Source: Flavobacterium sp. (GTDB taxonomy: Bacteria > Bacteroidota > Bacteroidia > Flavobacteriales > Flavobacteriaceae). From it: 32,528 bases of DNA. The position numbers and the translations under genes are program-made. The stretch is taken from assembly GCA_018883065.1 (NCBI GenBank), contig VEQT01000033.1:1-32528 (forward strand). The letters run 5' to 3'. The notes beneath the pieces were generated by a model, which was not told the DNA's origin, did no database searches, and saw only the letters and a program-made list of their open reading frames with translations. Positions within the stretch are counted from its first letter, which is position 1. Each line of letters opens with the position of its first letter. Below, one piece after another: positions 15,470 through 24,364 of this stretch.

Positions 15470-15865
15470 ATGTTTTACTTACTAATTGACGACGACTCGA
15501 TTTTCAACTTTGTTCATGCAAAGGTGATAAAACAGGTTGATGAGCAAGCCGATATTTTAGATTTTACGAGTAGTAATGAAGCATTAGGCTATATAAAACA
15601 AAAATTTACATTGGATAATGCGCCAAAAACCATTGTTTTCTTGGACATCAATATGCCCGAAATGAATGGGTTTGAGTTATTAGATGCTTTACATGAGCTG
15701 CCAGCTGAATGCATTTCAAAAATGTCAATTTATATTATCACTTCTTCACTCAACGAAAAAGATGTACAAAAAGCAAAGGAGTATAAATTATTAAAAGGTT
15801 ACATAGGTAAACCGCTCTCTTTTGATCGACTTAAAGAGGTAATCAAGTACGAAAAGAATAACTAA
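15470..15865 (+). CDS. Single-domain response regulator
   Basis: 131 aa consisting only of a receiver domain. The acidic pocket is LLIDDD (D7-D9), the phosphorylation site D59 in VFLDINMPEMNG, the switch Ser/Thr in ITSS (92-94) and the conserved lysine in GKP (K115). There is no DNA-binding output, so it acts by protein contact or phosphotransfer, as in Spo0F/CheY-like proteins. It completes the FIST-kinase operon and ends tail to tail with the rhodanese gene with no spacing. Confidence 0.93.
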   Translation: MFYLLIDDDSIFNFVHAKVIKQVDEQADILDFTSSNEALGYIKQKFTLDNAPKTIVFLDINMPEMNGFELLDALHELPAECISKMSIYIITSSLNEKDVQKAKEYKLLKGYIGKPLSFDRLKEVIKYEKNN

Positions 15866-16177
15866 TTAAGGTAAGACAACTTCGCCTTCCCACTCCATAA
15901 AGCCACCAAGCAAATTATAGGTATTGCTGAATCCCAATTGATTCATAATCGCACAGGCTTGCGCACTTCGGCCTCCTGCTTTACAATACACATAAATATT
16001 TTTTGATTTATCTAATTCTTCTACTTGATAAATAAACCCTTGACCTTTGTAAATATCTATCATCACTGCAGTTGGAATAATCCCTTCGGCACATTCATCG
16101 GGAGTACGAACATCGAGTACTAAAGCATTGTCGTCGGCTGCCAATTGGCTTGACCATTGTTGTTGGGATAAATTCAT
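15866..16177 (-). CDS. Rhodanese-like sulfurtransferase, single domain
   Basis: 103 aa from the ATG at 16177. An upstream in-frame start (16228) would add a Cys-rich 17-aa extension and is less likely. It has the rhodanese fold with VLDVRTPDE (CH2A-type strand, about 20-28) and the active-site loop YCKAGGRSA (C65, R70), then GGFMEWEG near the end. It transfers sulfane sulfur through C65. Single-domain proteins of this size are GlpE/PspE-like. Cytosolic. Confidence 0.9.
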   Translation of the reverse strand: MNLSQQQWSSQLAADDNALVLDVRTPDECAEGIIPTAVMIDIYKGQGFIYQVEELDKSKNIYVYCKAGGRSAQACAIMNQLGFSNTYNLLGGFMEWEGEVVLP

Positions 16178-16269
16178 GTTGATTTTTTTTTCAAAAATAG
16201 TAGAATTTTTGCAGCAACAACCGTTCAACTATTTTAAGCTGTCAATTAAGTATTTATTTGTATAAAATT

Positions 16270-16281
16270 TAACAATTGTTA
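16270..16281. promoter_or_regulatory. Palindrome TAACAATTGTTA upstream of marR
   Basis: Perfect 12-bp palindrome 70 bp before the MarR start, upstream of the TAAATTTG box. Candidate MarR operator, one of two palindromes in this leader. Confidence 0.4.
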
Positions 16282-16305
16282 TCGCCGCATTCTAAAATCC
16301 TCAAT

Positions 16306-16313
16306 TAAATTTG
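16306..16313 (+). promoter_or_regulatory. marR promoter -7 box
   Basis: TAAATTTG matches the Bacteroidota TAnnTTTG consensus, 26 bp before the MarR ATG. A TTG lies upstream but at a longer spacing than usual (27 bp), so the -33 element is uncertain. Confidence 0.5.
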
Positions 16314-16339
16314 TACCTACAATTATTGTACTGTAATAT

Positions 16340-16792
16340 ATGACAGCTGTCACACTAGATATTCAATCATTAGCCCTACCAAAAAAAACGGTAATCAATA
16401 TTCTTTACACGCAAAATTTGTTGCAGGATTCGTTTAATGACATTCTAAAACCATTTGAAATTTCGGTTGAACAGTTTAATGTACTTCGAATTCTGCGGGG
16501 TCAAAATGGCAAACCAGCCAGTATGAGCTTGATACAAGAACGCATGATTGCCAAAACCAGTAACACTACTCGAATTGTAGATAAGCTCTTGGCCAAGGAG
16601 TTGGTAACCCGAGAAATTTGTCTACACAATCGAAGAAAAATGGAAGTTAATATTACTGCAAAAGGATTGGAATTACTCCTTAGAATTGATCCAAAAGTGG
16701 ATCGATTTGAGCAAAAGTTACACTTAAATTTAAGTGTATCCGAAGCCGAAATGCTCAACCAATTATTAGAAAAATACCGTTCTCAACCCTAA
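16340..16792 (+). CDS. MarR-family transcriptional regulator
   Basis: 150 aa. The winged helix lies at about 45-115: the recognition helix region SLIQERMIAKTSNTTRIVDKLLAK, then the wing with ELVTREICLHNRRKMEVNIT carrying the family-typical Asp/Asn-Arg-Arg-type motif. N- and C-terminal helices form the dimer interface. It likely controls itself and the adjacent nitroreductase and yceI genes (15 and 27 bp spacings). Two palindromes sit in and around its start. The ligand is unknown; quinones, oxidants or aromatic compounds are usual for this class. Confidence 0.92.
   Translation: MTAVTLDIQSLALPKKTVINILYTQNLLQDSFNDILKPFEISVEQFNVLRILRGQNGKPASMSLIQERMIAKTSNTTRIVDKLLAKELVTREICLHNRRKMEVNITAKGLELLLRIDPKVDRFEQKLHLNLSVSEAEMLNQLLEKYRSQP
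16341..16352. promoter_or_regulatory. Palindrome TGACAGCTGTCA over the marR start codon
   Basis: Perfect 12-bp palindrome overlapping the ATG (16340-16342) and first codons. Placed to block transcription or translation if bound by the MarR dimer. Autoregulation is inferred. Confidence 0.4.
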
Positions 16793-16807
16793 ACCATACA
16801 CAAAGGA

Positions 16808-17440
16808 ATGAATTCATTTATTGAAAGTCAAAACTGGAGATACGCAACAAAACAATTTGATGCCACTCAAAAAATTTCAGCTGACCATCTCGCAATCTTG
16901 AAAGAAGCAGTTCGTTTAAGCCCTTCATCAATGGGGCTTCAACCTTACAAAGTGATAGTTGTAGATACTGTAGAATTGCGATCTAAATTAGTGCCAGCTG
17001 CCTACGGACAAGCGCAAGTAGTTGACGCCTCTCATTTATTTGTGCTGGCCATTGAAACAACGATTACCAACGAACATATAGATGCTTACATGCAAAACAT
17101 TGCTGATACAAGAGGGATTAGTACCGAATCTTTAACTGGATTTAAATCCATGGTAGAGAATAACCTAAACAATATGGACGTAAAGTCAACTGCCGATTGG
17201 GCAGCCAAACAAGTATACTTGGCACTCGGAAATTTGTTAAATGCAGCAGCCGATCTTCGAATAGATGCTACACCAATGGAGGGATTTAACCCCAAAATGG
17301 TTAATGAAATTCTTGGGCTTGAATCTTTAGGATTAAGCGCTGTACTTCTAACAACATTAGGATACCGACACGAGAATGACAAATTACAGCACCTCAAAAA
17401 AGTGCGAAAAAACACAAATGAATTATTTATTACCCTTTAA
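16808..17440 (+). CDS. NfsB-like NAD(P)H-dependent FMN nitroreductase
   Basis: 210 aa with the NfsB/FRase-I signature: WRYATKQFDA (FMN phosphate site), LSPSSMGLQPYKVIVV, DASHLFVLAIET, DWAAKQVYLALGNLL and DATPMEGFN. A flavoenzyme that reduces nitroaromatics, quinones or flavins with NAD(P)H. Length matches the family (about 217 aa). An AAAGGA motif precedes the ATG. It is in one transcription unit with marR and yceI. The cluster suggests a redox/electrophile stress response. Confidence 0.9.
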   Translation: MNSFIESQNWRYATKQFDATQKISADHLAILKEAVRLSPSSMGLQPYKVIVVDTVELRSKLVPAAYGQAQVVDASHLFVLAIETTITNEHIDAYMQNIADTRGISTESLTGFKSMVENNLNNMDVKSTADWAAKQVYLALGNLLNAAADLRIDATPMEGFNPKMVNEILGLESLGLSAVLLTTLGYRHENDKLQHLKKVRKNTNELFITL

Positions 17441-17467
17441 TATTTAACCTTTTAAAAACAAAAAATC

Positions 17468-18025
17468 ATGAAAAAAATTGCCTTATTACTTATTGCTTTG
17501 GTTACAGTTCAAGCTACACAAGCACAATTAAAAAAAATTAAACCTCTTGCAAGTTCAATCCAATGGACTGGAAAAAAAGTTACTGGACAACACGAAGGAA
17601 CGATTAATTTCCTTGATGGTTTCTTAACGTTTAAATCAAATAAATTGGTTGCTGGAACGTTTACTGTTGACATGAAATCCATTTCAACTACTGACTTAAC
17701 TGGCGAATACAAAGACAAATTAGACGGTCACTTGAAAGCAGATGATTTCTTTGGTGTTGAAAAATTTCCAACAGCCACATTACTATTCAAAAAAGTAACT
17801 CCAGTAAAAGCAAACACCTACACTGTTGTTGCCGATTTAACCATCAAAGGAAAAATGAATCCCGTAACATTTACTTTAGTTACTTCAGCAACTGGAGCTA
17901 CTGCTGATGTAAAAATTAACCGCGCCAAATACGACGTACAATACGGTTCTGAAACCTTTTTGGGAAGTCTTGGAGACAAAGCCATTTATGATGATTTTGA
18001 TTTGAAAATCAAATTGGTTTACTAA
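17468..18025 (+). CDS. YceI-family periplasmic lipid-binding protein
   Basis: 185 aa. The signal peptide is cleaved near TQAQ (about residue 20). The YceI lipocalin-like barrel follows: SSIQWTGKK, GTINFLDGFLTF, GTFTVDMKSI, HLKADDFFGVEKFP, and DVKINRAKYDVQYGSE near the end. These motifs define the family, which binds polyisoprenoids or fatty acids in the periplasm. Last gene of the marR cluster, closed by the terminator at 18048. Confidence 0.93.
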   Translation: MKKIALLLIALVTVQATQAQLKKIKPLASSIQWTGKKVTGQHEGTINFLDGFLTFKSNKLVAGTFTVDMKSISTTDLTGEYKDKLDGHLKADDFFGVEKFPTATLLFKKVTPVKANTYTVVADLTIKGKMNPVTFTLVTSATGATADVKINRAKYDVQYGSETFLGSLGDKAIYDDFDLKIKLVY

Positions 18026-18047
18026 TCATTACCTCTTCCTAATGTAT

Positions 18048-18079
18048 AAAAAACACGTCTTTACCGACGTGTTTTTTTT
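18048..18079 (+). terminator. Intrinsic terminator after yceI
   Basis: Perfect 12-bp stem AAAAAACACGTC / GACGTGTTTTTT, loop TTTACC, ending in a T run. It lies 22 bp past the yceI stop and inside any long-start version of the next gene. Confidence 0.88.
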
Positions 18080-18116
18080 GATTATAACTAAATTAGCCGT
18101 TCCAAAAACGAATACG

Positions 18117-18695
18117 TTGAGCAACATTAAACAACTGGTTATTATTGATAATTACGACAGTTTCACCTTTAATTTGGTGCATTACTTCGAAGGTTTAGGT
18201 TGTGCTGTAACTGTGTTTCGAAACGATAAATTTGACATAGAAGACTTACAGGAATACGATGCCATTGTATTATCTCCCGGACCTGGACTTCCCAAAGATG
18301 CAGGCCTGAGTATGCTCGTTATTGAACGCTATGCTTATAGTAAAAAAATTCTTGGAATTTGTTTGGGACATCAAGCCATAGGCGAATACTTTGGTGCCAC
18401 TTTAGAAAATTTGTCGGCTGTTGTACATGGCCAAGCGAGTGTACTCAAAATAGTAGAACCAAGCAATTTGTTGTTTCAAAATTTAGCTTTTCCTCTTGAG
18501 GTTGGTCGTTACCATTCTTGGGCAATATCGAATAAATCGTTTCCAACCTGTTTACAAATTACGGCAACTGATGAGCGAGGTTGCATTATGGCCATTTCGC
18601 ATATTACACTACCCATACACGGACTACAATTTCATCCAGAGAGTATCTTAACTCCGCAAGGAAAAGCCATATTGGCAAATTGGCTAGTTACCTAA
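18117..18695 (+). CDS. pabA: Glutamine amidotransferase, aminodeoxychorismate/anthranilate synthase component II
   Basis: 192 aa from a TTG start at 18117. An ATG at 18042 is in frame but would read through the terminator hairpin and add 25 residues with no homology-like features. The 192-aa version fits the usual length (about 187-195). Class I amidotransferase: IDNYDSFTFNL at the N-terminus, catalytic Cys in GICLGHQAIG (C82), His/Glu in LQFHPES (H173, E175) and HSWAIS. It supplies ammonia to PabB or TrpE. The only component I in the window is PabB-type, so pabA is favoured, but TrpG cannot be excluded as one protein may serve both. Confidence 0.83.
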   Translation: MSNIKQLVIIDNYDSFTFNLVHYFEGLGCAVTVFRNDKFDIEDLQEYDAIVLSPGPGLPKDAGLSMLVIERYAYSKKILGICLGHQAIGEYFGATLENLSAVVHGQASVLKIVEPSNLLFQNLAFPLEVGRYHSWAISNKSFPTCLQITATDERGCIMAISHITLPIHGLQFHPESILTPQGKAILANWLVT

Positions 18696-18696
18696 A

Positions 18697-19869
18697 TTAC
18701 ATGACTTTAATTTTCTGCTTGGTGGTTTTGGGAACACCCAATTTGTGCAATAAAATTCCTGTTGATTTGAGTTGCACATAGGCTTTAGTAACATACAAAT
18801 ACCCTTTGTAGTCATTGGATTCTCCCCAGGAATTTTTCACTTTGTAGTAATCTTTTCCGTTTTGGTCTTTGGCTACGCCCACAATTTGCATCGCGTGATC
18901 ATCGGTAGTAGTCAGGTTGTATAATCCTTCTAAACGCATTTCTTCGGTTACTTTTTTCTCAGCAGTTGGGCCATCAAATAAAGTCTTTTTTTGTTCGGGG
19001 CTAATGTTACTTAAATCCATATCCGGAACAAATGCCACACCATTTCTCCAGCTGAAATACGGTTCCGATACATCAGACGACCATGCAATCGTGTATCCTT
19101 TTGATAAAGCATAATCAATAATATCAGTGAGTTCGGTCATGGGCACATTGTACACCATATCATAACTCCAGTTATCAGGCACCGGCAACACCATTTTTTC
19201 GTAATAAGGACTGTCTTTGTAATTGGTAAATTCCAAATAATCGGAAGCTTCTATGCCCACAACTTCTTTGGCAAAGGATTGAGGTGTGTACGATTTTCCT
19301 TGGTAATCAAAGGTTTCAGGCAATTTGCCTAATTTTTCATCCATGTAGGCATTCACATCTTTCACCCAAGTAGCTTGTTGACTTGGATTTTTTACATATG
19401 CATCCAAAATGGCTTTGAATCCCTCTTGAAATTCGCTCGATTTGATCACGCCTTTTCCATAATCTTCCAAGGTGTATGCCTGTTGTGGCATGGCGCCATT
19501 CTTGCGAAAAATAGTCAACACATCGTGGGTTTCTCCCCCGTCGCCTAATGCCAAATTGCCATTAAACAAGACAAAATTTCGGGCTTTTCCCAAATACACT
19601 TGACGGGCTGTAAAAATTTCGGCCAAATCAACCGGTTGTTTCCCGTTGCGAATCATTTCGGTTTCCAAAAACGAATTACCCGAATAACTCCAACACGTTC
19701 CTGCTGACCCTTGACTTTTTACCGAAGTGGTAGATATATTGGTCACATCTCTAAACTCAAATTTAGAATTTAAGGACGCATTATTGATTACTTTTTTTAT
19801 CAACTCATCTTGAGCAAATAAACTCATCGAACTCAATAGGCCGAGTGTAAGCCAACTTTTTCTTATCAT
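18697..19869 (-). CDS. Secreted C1-family cysteine peptidase (bleomycin hydrolase-like)
   Basis: 390 aa. The N-terminal signal peptide (MIRKSWLTLGLLSSMSLFAQ) implies a periplasmic or exported form. The catalytic triad is SAGTCWSYSG (C59), the His of DDHAMQIVGVA near residue 320 and the Asn of KVKNSWGE near 345. This is the C1B (bleomycin hydrolase / aminopeptidase C) pattern. It is shorter than cytosolic BLH (about 450). It hydrolyses peptides from the N-terminus if it keeps the family activity. Third of a minus-strand run after yaaA (37 bp), and converges with pabA one base apart. Confidence 0.9.
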   Translation of the reverse strand: MIRKSWLTLGLLSSMSLFAQDELIKKVINNASLNSKFEFRDVTNISTTSVKSQGSAGTCWSYSGNSFLETEMIRNGKQPVDLAEIFTARQVYLGKARNFVLFNGNLALGDGGETHDVLTIFRKNGAMPQQAYTLEDYGKGVIKSSEFQEGFKAILDAYVKNPSQQATWVKDVNAYMDEKLGKLPETFDYQGKSYTPQSFAKEVVGIEASDYLEFTNYKDSPYYEKMVLPVPDNWSYDMVYNVPMTELTDIIDYALSKGYTIAWSSDVSEPYFSWRNGVAFVPDMDLSNISPEQKKTLFDGPTAEKKVTEEMRLEGLYNLTTTDDHAMQIVGVAKDQNGKDYYKVKNSWGESNDYKGYLYVTKAYVQLKSTGILLHKLGVPKTTKQKIKVM

Positions 19870-19906
19870 CGTATTTTATTTAGTATAATGTATTGTTTGG
19901 ATTGAA

Positions 19907-20665
19907 TTATCTTGTAAAAACCAATCGCTTTTCGGTGGATTGATTGGCATCAAATTGATAACCACCGTAGGTAAATCCTCTCATGTCATCTATTGTTTTT
20001 GCCTGTGAATCGATCAAATATCTGGCCATCATACCACGGGCTTTTTTGGCAAAAAAACTAATCATTTTGTATTGTCCATTGTGAAAATCATAAAAATCTG
20101 CTGTGACCAATTCAGCTGAAAATTTCTTGGCATCCAATACCGAAAAATACTCCTTACTCGCCAAATTAACCAACAATTCCCCTGATTTCAATTCTGCTCG
20201 CAACGATTTAGTGAGTTTGGTCTTCCAAAATTCATACAAATTTTTAGACTTTCCAATAGGTAAACTCGTTCCCATTTCTAAACGGTATTCCTGTATCAAA
20301 TCAAAAGGCTTCAGTATTCCGTATAAGCCGGATAAAATTCGAATCTGGTTTTGGGCCAATTCAAAAGAAGATTCAGCTATCGTGTAGGCCTCCAAGCCGG
20401 TGTACACATCGCCAGCAAACGCAAACAGCGCCGGACGGGCATTCTCGGGAGTGAAAGGTTGTTCCCAAACTGCATTTCTCTCTTTGTTCAATTCGGCCAA
20501 TTTGAGGGAAAGATCCATTAAATCAGCTAGCTGCTTCACCGATTTTTTCTTGAGCACCTTCATCACCGCTGCACTTTCTTTCTCAAAGGCAGGCATCGAA
20601 AACTGCGTCGTAGGAAGTGGCGAAGTAAAATCGAGTGATTTGGCAGGAGAAAGTAAAATTTTCAT
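19907..20665 (-). CDS. yaaA: YaaA peroxide-stress protein (DUF328)
   Basis: 252 aa, full family length. The conserved motifs are visible: MKILLSPAKSLDF, YTGLEAYTI, RILSGLYGILKPFDLIQEYRLEMGT, NLASKEYF, ISFFAKKARGMMARY and GFTYGGYQFD. In E. coli YaaA limits free iron and protects DNA during hydrogen peroxide stress. Cytosolic. Downstream of yifB by 65 bp and upstream of the C1 peptidase. Confidence 0.95.
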   Translation of the reverse strand: MKILLSPAKSLDFTSPLPTTQFSMPAFEKESAAVMKVLKKKSVKQLADLMDLSLKLAELNKERNAVWEQPFTPENARPALFAFAGDVYTGLEAYTIAESSFELAQNQIRILSGLYGILKPFDLIQEYRLEMGTSLPIGKSKNLYEFWKTKLTKSLRAELKSGELLVNLASKEYFSVLDAKKFSAELVTADFYDFHNGQYKMISFFAKKARGMMARYLIDSQAKTIDDMRGFTYGGYQFDANQSTEKRLVFTR

Positions 20666-20730
20666 GTGACATCAAAAATGAAATTCAAAAATACAATCTA
20701 AAGTGGGATTCGCCTAACTTTTATTTGGAA

Positions 20731-22266
20731 TTATCCCAACCATCCTTCGCGGTCCAAACTGCGGTATTGAATGGCTTCGGCAACGTGATGCGCCGCAATG
20801 TTTTCAGCAGATTCCAAATCAGCAATGGTGCGGGCTACTTTTAGAATTCGATCAAAGGCTCGGGCCGATAAGTTTAATTGTTCCATAGCGGTTTTCAATA
20901 AATGCAACGAACTTTCATCTAAGACCGCATAGGTGCGTAGCATGGCCGGGGTCATTTGGGCATTGTAATTTACTTTTGGATTGTTTGTAAACCGTTGGGT
21001 TTGCAATGCCCGAGCTTGTATCACCCGCTGACGGATTACACTGCTGGCTTCGGCTTTTTGGGTATCGGCCAATTTCTCAAAAGGCACCGGACGTACTTCA
21101 ATATGAATGTCAATCCTGTCCAATAACGGTCCCGAAATGCGATTCAAGTAACGCTGCATTTCTTGCGGACTGCTGCTTACGGGCGCCGAAGGATCGTTAA
21201 AATAACCGCCCGGACTCGGGTTCATGCTGGCCACCAACATAAACGATGATGGATAAGTTACTGTAAATTTGGCCCGGGAAATGGTCACTTCTCGATCTTC
21301 CAAGGGTTGCCGCATCACTTCGAGTACGTCGCGTTTAAATTCGGGCAATTCGTCTAAAAATAAGACCCCGTTGTGGGCCATTGAAATTTCACCGGGTTGG
21401 GGATAACTCCCCCCGCCAACAAGAGCAACGTGTGAAATAGTATGATGGGGCGAACGAAACGGGCGTTGGTACAACAAACCCACCTCTTTTAGTTTGCCTG
21501 CCACCGAATGAATTTTGGTGGTTTCGAGTGCTTCGGGCAAGGTCATGGGCGGTAAAATACTGGGCAGGCGCTTGGCCAACATGGTTTTTCCAGAGCCTGG
21601 AGGACCAATCAAAATGATGTTGTGTCCGCCAGCCGCTGCAATTTCCATGCAGCGTTTGATGGTGTGTTGACCCTTGACCTCACTGAAATCAAATTCGGGA
21701 AAATCGAGTAATGCCGCTGATTCTTCGTAAACGGTACTTTGGTAAGGAATCAAATCACTTGTACCCGATAAAAAATCGATAGCTTCTTGAATGGAATCAA
21801 TTCCATAAACCGCAAAATCTTGTACGATGGCCGCTTCGTTGGCATTTTGTTTAGGCAAAAAGAAGCCCTTGAATCCCTCCTCTTTGGCTTTGATTGCTAT
21901 GGGCAAGGCACCTTTTATGGGCTGTAAACTGCCGTCTAAGGACAATTCGCCCATAAACACATACGCAGCCAATACATCGGTTTGCAGTTGGCCCGACGAG
22001 ACCAAAATACCCAAAGCCAAAGTCAAGTCATAGGCTGAACCTTCTTTGCGTAAATCGGCGGGCGCCATATTGATGGTGAGTTTTTTTCCGGGCAATGAAT
22101 ACCCGTTATTTTTGAGTGCCGCGGCGATGCGGTAACTACTCTCTTTGATGGCATTATCGGGCAATCCAACGAGGTGATACCCTATGCCTTTGTCACAATT
22201 TACTTCTACAGTAATGGTCGTGGCTTCTACGCCAAAAACGGCGCTTCCAAATACTTTAACTAACAT
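20731..22266 (-). CDS. comM: YifB/ComM-family AAA+ ATPase, Mg-chelatase-like
   Basis: 511 aa from the ATG at 22266 (MLVKVFGSAVFGVEA), preferred over an upstream start at 22302 because MLVKVFGSAVFG is the conserved N-terminus. The N-terminal Lon-like ChlI domain (about 20-145) has LPDNAIKESSYRI and GELSLDGSLQPI. The AAA+ core has Walker A GPPGSGKTMLAKRLP and Walker B GVLFLDELPEF, and the C-terminal Mg_chelatase part ends in REGWLG. ComM promotes branch migration and integration of foreign ssDNA during natural transformation. Cytosolic hexameric helicase. Confidence 0.94.
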   Translation of the reverse strand: MLVKVFGSAVFGVEATTITVEVNCDKGIGYHLVGLPDNAIKESSYRIAAALKNNGYSLPGKKLTINMAPADLRKEGSAYDLTLALGILVSSGQLQTDVLAAYVFMGELSLDGSLQPIKGALPIAIKAKEEGFKGFFLPKQNANEAAIVQDFAVYGIDSIQEAIDFLSGTSDLIPYQSTVYEESAALLDFPEFDFSEVKGQHTIKRCMEIAAAGGHNIILIGPPGSGKTMLAKRLPSILPPMTLPEALETTKIHSVAGKLKEVGLLYQRPFRSPHHTISHVALVGGGSYPQPGEISMAHNGVLFLDELPEFKRDVLEVMRQPLEDREVTISRAKFTVTYPSSFMLVASMNPSPGGYFNDPSAPVSSSPQEMQRYLNRISGPLLDRIDIHIEVRPVPFEKLADTQKAEASSVIRQRVIQARALQTQRFTNNPKVNYNAQMTPAMLRTYAVLDESSLHLLKTAMEQLNLSARAFDRILKVARTIADLESAENIAAHHVAEAIQYRSLDREGWLG

Positions 22267-22320
22267 GGCGTATATAATTTTAAATGGCTTAGACAGAAAC
22301 AAATATACTTATTTATTTCA

Positions 22321-22348
22321 AAAAAAAACGGCAACTTAAATTTGCCGT
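22321..22348 (-). terminator. Terminator of the pabB-tilS-dsbD run
   Basis: Stem ACGGCAA / TTGCCGT with a 7-nt loop, followed on the minus strand by a T run. It lies 10 bp past the dsbD stop. Confidence 0.88.
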
Positions 22349-22357
22349 CAGAGAATA

Positions 22358-24364
22358 TTATTTAAATTGAGCTATACCCGTTTGGAGCCAATTTTCATAG
22401 AGTTGTATGTCCGGATCATAACTGCAAGTTGGGTGTGTTGGGTGTAGCGAATTTCCTTCTAAATCGGTTAACACATATAGTGGTTGTGTATTGGTTTTGT
22501 ATTTTGAAATCATAAAATCAGTCCATTTATCGCCAATTGTTTCTAACAATTCGCCTGTTTCAGCTGATTTTTTTTGTTCAGAAACGGGTAACATTCGTTT
22601 GTCATCCACATACAGCGAAATCAACACCACCTCGTTTTTCAAAATGGTTAAAATGCGTGGATCTGACCAAACGTTGTTTTCCATTTTGCGGCAATTCACA
22701 CAGGCATAACCCGTAAAATCGAGTAAAATTGGTTTATGAATTTGTTTCGCATAAGCCAACCCTTTATCATAGTCATTGAACACCACCAGCTGATGCGGGC
22801 CCAACTCGGCACCTTCGGGTAAACCAGCAGTTGAAACGGCTGAAACTGCAGCAGTTTTACCCACTCCCATGGGGCTTTCGCTATATTCCATTGGAGGTGG
22901 AAAAGCATTAATTAATTTTAGTGGTGCTCCCCAAAGTCCAGGAATTAAATAAATTGTAAATGATAAACTTAGCAAGGCAATAAATAAGCGACTCACCGAA
23001 ATACTCGACAATGGACTGTCGTGTGGCAAGGTGATTTTACCCAACAAATACAAAGACAATACCCCAAATATGGCAATCCAAATGGCTAAAAACACTTCAC
23101 GTTCCAATAAATGCAATTGCAAAACTAAATCGGCATTGGAGAGGAATTTAAAGGCTAAAGCCAATTCCAAAAAGCCCAAAAATACTTTTACGGTATTGAG
23201 CCAACCGCCCGACTTAGGCAAAGAATTTAACCAACCCGGAAACATCGCAAACAACATAAAGGGTAAGGCCAAAGCCGAGGAGAATCCCAACATGCCAATT
23301 ACAGGAGCAAATCCGCCTTTGGAAGCGGCTTCAACCAATAAGGTTCCCACAATCGGTCCGGTGCATGAAAATGAAACAATGGCCAGTGCCAATGCCATAA
23401 ACAAAATACCAATGATTCCTCCACGATCAGCTTGACGATCTACTTTATTGGCCCAGGAATTGGGCAACATGATTTCGAAAGCACCCAAAAATGAAGCCGC
23501 AAATACAAGCAATAAGAAAAAGAAAATAAGGTTAAACCAGACATTGGTAGAAAGCGCATTCAAGGCATCGGCGCCAAAAATAGCCGTTACCGATAGACCT
23601 AAAATCACATAGATTGCAATAATTGAAATGCCGTAAATGATAGCATTTTTCTTTCCTTGGGCAGGTGTTTTACTTTGTTTGGTAAAGAAACTCACGGTCA
23701 TCGGAATCATGGGAAACACACAAGGCGTGAGCAAGGCGGCAAATCCACCTAAAAAGGCCAAAATAAAAATAGAGAGCCAACCTTTATCTTGGTTGGTTTC
23801 TGTAGGAACCACTGCTGTTTCTTTTGGTTCAGGTTTCGTATCTGCAACTGGAGTTTGCGCGAATGCTGTGGTATCAGGAACTAAACTATCTTGCGTAACA
23901 ACTGGCGCAATGGCGGATGCTTTGGGAAGCACAAAAGTGAACGATTTTTCTTGATTAATGCACGACTCTTTACAAGCTTGGTAATTGAGTTTAAGCACTA
24001 CTTGTGTCAACTTAGTATTGAGAATTTTGATGCGTTGTTGGATTTTTACTTTGCTTTCAAAGTAGTATTCATCAACTCCAAAAACATCATTGAAGTGCTT
24101 TTTATAAGGACTTTCTTTGGCTTTTCCTAACGGTTCGTAATTCCCTTTGGCCTCCTCGTAAAGAAGCTCGAGCGGCAAAGCGCCCCCATCGGGAGTATAT
24201 TGAGAATACATATGCCAATCTTTATCGATTGTTCCAATAAAAACTAAATTGAATTCGGTATCAGAAATTTTCTCGATTTTCTGCGACCATTTTACCGGAT
24301 CAAGCAACTGAGCTTGGGTGAATTGAGTAAAAACTATGACCAGTAAAAGAACTATTTTTTTCAT
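22358..24364 (-). CDS. dsbD: DsbD thiol:disulfide interchange protein
   Basis: 668 aa. The signal peptide precedes a periplasmic N-terminal domain whose redox pair is YQACKESCINQE (about 130-142). The TM core of about eight helices carries the two redox cysteines in TPCVFPMIP and SFSCTGPIVG. The C-terminal thioredoxin-like domain ends with active site GYACVNCRKM. All three cysteine pairs are present, so it can pass electrons from cytosolic thioredoxin to the periplasm. The start overlaps the tilS stop by 4 bp (ATGA). Third gene of the pabB-tilS-dsbD run. Confidence 0.93.
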   Translation of the reverse strand: MKKIVLLLVIVFTQFTQAQLLDPVKWSQKIEKISDTEFNLVFIGTIDKDWHMYSQYTPDGGALPLELLYEEAKGNYEPLGKAKESPYKKHFNDVFGVDEYYFESKVKIQQRIKILNTKLTQVVLKLNYQACKESCINQEKSFTFVLPKASAIAPVVTQDSLVPDTTAFAQTPVADTKPEPKETAVVPTETNQDKGWLSIFILAFLGGFAALLTPCVFPMIPMTVSFFTKQSKTPAQGKKNAIIYGISIIAIYVILGLSVTAIFGADALNALSTNVWFNLIFFFLLLVFAASFLGAFEIMLPNSWANKVDRQADRGGIIGILFMALALAIVSFSCTGPIVGTLLVEAASKGGFAPVIGMLGFSSALALPFMLFAMFPGWLNSLPKSGGWLNTVKVFLGFLELALAFKFLSNADLVLQLHLLEREVFLAIWIAIFGVLSLYLLGKITLPHDSPLSSISVSRLFIALLSLSFTIYLIPGLWGAPLKLINAFPPPMEYSESPMGVGKTAAVSAVSTAGLPEGAELGPHQLVVFNDYDKGLAYAKQIHKPILLDFTGYACVNCRKMENNVWSDPRILTILKNEVVLISLYVDDKRMLPVSEQKKSAETGELLETIGDKWTDFMISKYKTNTQPLYVLTDLEGNSLHPTHPTCSYDPDIQLYENWLQTGIAQFK

